A stretch of 46,402 nt of DNA. Origin: an uncultured Prevotella sp. (GTDB lineage Bacteria; Bacteroidota; Bacteroidia; Bacteroidales; Bacteroidaceae). The notes beneath the pieces were generated by a model. That model was not told where the DNA came from. It saw nothing but the letters and a program-made list of their open reading frames with translations, and ran no database searches. This document shows positions 46,110-46,402 of the stretch, piece after piece; the first letter of the stretch is position 1; every line of letters begins with the position of its first letter. The stretch spans positions 1 through 46,402 of the forward strand of contig URDM01000014.1 in the NCBI GenBank assembly GCA_900546575.1, written 5' to 3'. Both the position numbers and the translations under genes were made by a program.

Positions 46110-46219
46110 AAAAGGACTCCTTTTGCACTCCGAAAGGGCTCCTTTTGCATCTCAAAAGGACTCCTTTTGCTCCTCAAAAGTACCCCTTTTGCAGTGCAAA
46201 AGGACTACATTTGTAAAGG
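46110..46219. repeat. Five-unit 22-nt palindromic array, copy 2
   Basis: Units of exactly 22 bases start at 46110, 46132, 46154, 46176 and 46198. The best reads AAAAGGACTCCTTTTGC plus 5 variable bases. The period, palindrome and reading direction match the array at 10469. It lies between the candidate asnB promoter and the asnB start, so it would be in that mRNA's 5' leader. Confidence 0.9.
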
Positions 46220-46245
46220 CTGGCTTTTTCCCTTCGTTCTGATTA

Positions 46246-46278
46246 CAAAGATGCGGGGTGTGTCAAAAGTCATACAAA
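46246..46278 (-). promoter_or_regulatory. Candidate promoter of asnB
   Basis: On the minus strand, CATCTTTG (46253-46246, one mismatch from TAnnTTTG) with TTTG (46278-46275) 21 bases upstream. Confidence 0.45.
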
Positions 46279-46402
46279 GCGGGCTGAAAACCCAATTTCC
46301 TCCATAGCCCAGGGCAACGCCTTGGGTAAAAAGGTTTATAGAATCTATCGCCCTGTAAGGGCAACTCTATTGAGCCACAGATAGTTGCCCTTACAGGGCG
46401 CA
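46260..46402. repeat. Composite palindromic repeat block, copy 2
   Basis: It repeats the parts of 10138-10278 in the same order and orientation: gtgtcaaaagtc, gcgggctgaaaaccc, catagcccagggcaacgcc, ggtaaaaa, then CGCCCTGTAAGGGC. The last forms an 18-bp perfect inverted repeat (46349-46366 with 46383-46400). It may continue beyond the window. Confidence 0.85.

Overview
The window is a piece of a Bacteroidales chromosome, most like Prevotellaceae. The reasons are the paired SusC/SusD outer-membrane proteins, lipoproteins with DUF1735 domains, the DUF3822-rsmD pair, the near absence of Shine-Dalgarno sites, and repeated promoter matches to the Bacteroidetes form TTTG-N20-TAnnTTTG. No rRNA, tRNA, insertion sequence or CRISPR array was found. 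Protein names come from recognising motifs by eye, not from a database search.

Layout. 1-9969: the ribosomal protein / RNA polymerase operon rplA (5' end cut off), rplJ, rplL, rpoB, rpoC, with an attenuator-like leader before rpoB and a strong terminator after rpoC. 10034-10664: a gene-free block of palindromic repeats. 10665-12775 (minus): a PAP2-family membrane phosphatase and an NAD-dependent epimerase. 13095-15177: a GT4 and a GT2 glycosyltransferase. 15777-25482: a glycan utilisation locus with SusC (carrying an STN domain), SusD, a GH18 glycosidase, two DUF1735 lectin-like lipoproteins and a DUF1573 protein. It resembles loci that take N-glycans with an endo-beta-N-acetylglucosaminidase. 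25762-32405: an ECF sigma factor heads a same-strand run with a bifunctional cytidylyltransferase/reductase (predicted CDP-ribitol synthesis), a LicD phosphotransferase, a DJ-1 protein, ispD and recG. 32447-34839: a glycosyltransferase, DUF3822 and rsmD. 35056-37440 (minus): two half-size CHR transporters and an M23/LysM peptidase. 37700-40920: a repeat-rich accessory stretch with a Phd/RelE-type toxin-antitoxin pair and a DUF1016 (YhcG-like) PD-(D/E)xK nuclease, each between its own pair of direct repeats. 40930-44351: two paralogous GT4 genes around a GT2 gene of different codon use. 44382-46046 (minus): asnB. 46047-46402: a second copy of the repeat block seen at 10 kb.

Working together: the SusCD locus would bind and import host or dietary glycans, and its STN-bearing SusC suggests signalling to a sigma factor. 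The nearest candidate is the ECF sigma at 25762, but no FecR-type anti-sigma gene is present. The CDP-ribitol synthase and LicD together suggest polyol-phosphate decoration of a surface glycan, fitting the many glycosyltransferases nearby.

The strongest unexplained signals are non-coding: two five-unit arrays of 22-nt palindromic units at opposite ends of the window, an 11-nt inverted array, 7-nt and 8-nt arrays, two palindromic elements inserted in frame in the nuclease gene, and direct repeats bracketing the toxin-antitoxin and nuclease genes.
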